A DNA stretch of 57,485 nucleotides from assembly GCA_937949785.1 (NCBI GenBank), contig CALEDH010000010.1, positions 1-57,485 on the forward strand, read 5' to 3'. This DNA is from an uncultured Sulfolobales archaeon. Lineage in GTDB: Archaea; Thermoproteota; Thermoprotei_A; Sulfolobales; NBVN01. The position numbers and the translations under genes are program-made. Each line of letters begins with the position of its first letter. Within the stretch, counting starts at the first letter, position 1. The notes under the pieces are model-generated. The model saw only the letters and a list, made by a program, of their open reading frames with translations. It had not been told where the DNA came from and did no database searches. Shown here piece after piece: positions 55,579-57,485 of the stretch.

Positions 55579-57384
55579 GTGGACTTCATAATATTAGCTC
55601 AGACATTTGATAAATTAGAAGGGATTACTAGTAGAATTCAGCTTACTAATGTATTAGTAGAGCTATTTAAGAAAACCCCTTCAGACGTCATAGATAAAGT
55701 CATATACTTAATGCAGGGGAGGCTATGGCCTGAGTGGAGCGGGTTACCTGAATTAGGTGTCGGTGAGAAATTCCTAGTTAAGGCAGCTTCAATAGCTGTT
55801 AGGGTCAGTGAGTCCGAGGTTGAGAGACTATATAAGCAATTAGGCGATCTTGGGAAGACCGTTGAGCAATTAAGGCAGAGGAGTGTTGCGGGAGGGTTAA
55901 CGCATTTCATTAGGAGTACCTCTAAGCATGATGTGAGGTTAAGTGTTGAGAGGGTTTACGAAACGCTGAGTAAGGTAGCCTCCATGGTCGGTGAGGGAAG
56001 TAGGGATATTAAAATTAAGTTAATTGCTGGACTACTAGTGGATTCCGAACCTATAGAAGCTAAGTACTTAATACGTCTTATCGAAGGTAGATTAAGATTA
56101 GGTGTTGGGGATGCGACGATCTTAGATGCGTTAGCGATATGCTATGCTGGCTCTCAGAACTATAGGGGTTTTGTTGAGAGGGCATATAACATTAGGGCTG
56201 ATTTAGGGAGCATAGCTAAGATCTTAGCGTCTGGTGGTAGTGAATCGCTTAAGGTCATCAAACCTAAGGTAGGTGTGCCTATAAGGCCTATGCTTGCTGA
56301 GAGGTTAAGCGACCCGAAGGAAATATTAGATAAAGTTGGTGGTAAGGCATTAGTTGAGTTTAAATACGATGGCGAGAGGGCTCAAATCCATAAGGATAAC
56401 GGCAATGTGCAGATCTTCTCCAGAAGACTTGAAAATATAACACATCAATACCCAGACATAGTTGAAGTACTACCCAGCAGCTTAAAATGTAGTGAGGCAA
56501 TAGTTGAGGGTGAGATAGTAGCTGTTGATCCCAGCACCAATGAATTAAGAGCTTTTCAGGAATTAATGCATAGGAAGAGGAAGCATGACATACATGAAGT
56601 TATTAAGGAGTTCCCAGTTAGATTATACCTCTTCGACATCCTCTACGTAGATGGTGAGGACCTCACCACAGCTCCAATAGCTATTAGGAAGGAGTACCTC
56701 CAGAAGGTCGTAGTTCAAGGCGATGCTGTGAGACTCGCAGACTTTATAATAACTAATGATGCAGGGCAATTAGAGAACTTCTTCTTGAAGGCTATAGAAA
56801 GCGGTTGTGAGGGTGTTGTTGTTAAGGCACTCCACGATCAGGCAATATACCAAGCAGGTGCTAGAGGGTGGTTATGGATTAAGTATAAGAGGGATTATAA
56901 GAGTGAGATGATTGATACCGTAGACTTAGTAGTAGTTGGTGCGTTCCACGGGAAGGGTAGACGTGGAGGTAAATACGGAACGCTGCTCATGGCCGCCTAC
57001 GACCCAGATACCGACACGTTTAAAACCGTATGTAAGGTTGGTTCCGGATTTACGGATGAGGACTTAGAAGGTATGTCATCGCTGCTCCAGCCATATATAA
57101 TACAACACAGACATCCGAGAGTTGACTCCGAATTAGAACCAGATATTTGGGTGGTTCCGGCATTAGTTGCTGAAGTAATCGGTGCTGAGTTAACGTTATC
57201 ACCGCTACATACATGCGGTAAGGGTAAAGTGAAGGAAGGAGTTGGAATATCAATAAGGTTTCCGAGATTTTTAAGGTGGAGGGGTGAGAAAAGAGCTGAG
57301 GATGCTACAACTGTTGATGAGCTGGTCGAGATGTATAAGGGTCAGCTAAGAAGGATAGTAGAAACTGCTCAAGAACCTACTTAG
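55579..57384 (+). CDS. lig: ATP-dependent DNA ligase
   Basis: 601 residues, the usual archaeal size. The N-terminal DNA-binding domain is followed by the adenylation domain with EFKYDGERAQIH (Lys262 nucleophile), FSRRLENIT (motif III) and GCEGVVVKAL (motif IV), then the OB domain (motif VI near VGISIRFPRFLRWR). It seals nicks in replication and repair and is known to bind PCNA. Start GTG 55579. Confidence 0.97.
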   Translation: MDFIILAQTFDKLEGITSRIQLTNVLVELFKKTPSDVIDKVIYLMQGRLWPEWSGLPELGVGEKFLVKAASIAVRVSESEVERLYKQLGDLGKTVEQLRQRSVAGGLTHFIRSTSKHDVRLSVERVYETLSKVASMVGEGSRDIKIKLIAGLLVDSEPIEAKYLIRLIEGRLRLGVGDATILDALAICYAGSQNYRGFVERAYNIRADLGSIAKILASGGSESLKVIKPKVGVPIRPMLAERLSDPKEILDKVGGKALVEFKYDGERAQIHKDNGNVQIFSRRLENITHQYPDIVEVLPSSLKCSEAIVEGEIVAVDPSTNELRAFQELMHRKRKHDIHEVIKEFPVRLYLFDILYVDGEDLTTAPIAIRKEYLQKVVVQGDAVRLADFIITNDAGQLENFFLKAIESGCEGVVVKALHDQAIYQAGARGWLWIKYKRDYKSEMIDTVDLVVVGAFHGKGRRGGKYGTLLMAAYDPDTDTFKTVCKVGSGFTDEDLEGMSSLLQPYIIQHRHPRVDSELEPDIWVVPALVAEVIGAELTLSPLHTCGKGKVKEGVGISIRFPRFLRWRGEKRAEDATTVDELVEMYKGQLRRIVETAQEPT

Positions 57385-57435
57385 GGATTCGTCGAGGATT
57401 CTGGGCTACATAGCCATCTCTCTAAATTCATCAAA

Positions 57436-57485
57436 GTTGTAAATCTCTTCTACCTACTAAACTTTATTAGCTTAAATGGGTTTGG
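57436..57485 (+). repeat. Direct repeat with promoter and start codon, copy 2
   Basis: Thirty-seven bases at 57449-57485 are identical to 29471-29507, and gttgtaaat before them also matches. The repeat runs off the window. Here aaactttattagc and the ATG at 57477 probably serve a real gene downstream, of which only MGL is visible. Confidence 0.8.

Overview
The window is a chromosomal segment of a thermophilic archaeon of the Thermoproteota (crenarchaeal) type. The evidence: archaeal aminoacyl-tRNA synthetases; RNA polymerase with unsplit B and split A1/A2 subunits beside rpl30e, nusA, rps12 and rps7; ribosomal proteins S26e, L44e, S27e and L35ae; Nop10 and aIF2-alpha; RadA, PCNA and topoisomerase VI; and enzymes for ether lipids. 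Protein genes are AT-rich while the tRNA genes are strongly GC-rich, as expected in a hyperthermophile. Both tRNA genes carry introns outside the usual 37/38 site, a habit best known from Thermoproteales. I cannot fix the genus. No insertion sequence, CRISPR array or provirus is visible.

Layout. 1-660: G-rich hairpin element, a tRNA-Trp gene with two introns, and a small zinc-ribbon gene. 750-6780: thrS, an MBL-fold protein, an amidase, a class III aminotransferase/racemase and a small overlapping gene. 6780-11110: PCNA, an unknown gene, radA with an intein, a prepilin peptidase and a HIT protein. 11130-20010: ADP-forming acyl-CoA synthetase alpha subunit, ileS, serS and an Lhr-like helicase. 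20030-25740: membrane HerA/VirB4-like ATPase, a charged small protein, proS, then the translation operon S26e-L44e-S27e-aIF2-alpha-Nop10. 26000-29960: CDP-archaeol synthase, a RadA paralogue diverging from a possible RuvC-fold protein, an Fe-alcohol dehydrogenase and an AbrB-like regulator. 30000-39340: the rpoH-B-A1-A2-rpl30e-nusA-rps12-rps7 block on the minus strand. 39510-47040: tRNA-Lys with an intron in the variable arm, unknown genes, DGGGP synthase, a NikR-like regulator, a CBS protein, an RqcH-type protein and a methyltransferase. 47220-51220: topoisomerase VI, whose A subunit holds an intein, and rpl35ae. 51310-57384: Mut7-C, AMMECR1, thyX-dcd, uracil-DNA glycosylase and DNA ligase.

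Genes that work together. RadA, topoisomerase VI, PCNA, type 4 uracil-DNA glycosylase, DNA ligase, the Lhr-like helicase and the RadA paralogue make the window rich in DNA maintenance. ThyX and Dcd lie on one route to dTMP. CarS and DGGGP synthase are neighbouring steps of archaeal membrane lipid synthesis. Four aminoacyl-tRNA synthetases are present.

The most striking signals are two inteins placed exactly in active sites: the Walker A motif of RadA and the TOPRIM DPYG motif of the Spo11-like topoisomerase VI A subunit. Others are two tRNA genes with bulge-helix-bulge introns at unusual sites, a 57-bp intergenic repeat present in opposite orientations 20 kb apart with a shorter third copy, and a 50-bp direct repeat holding a promoter and start codon.
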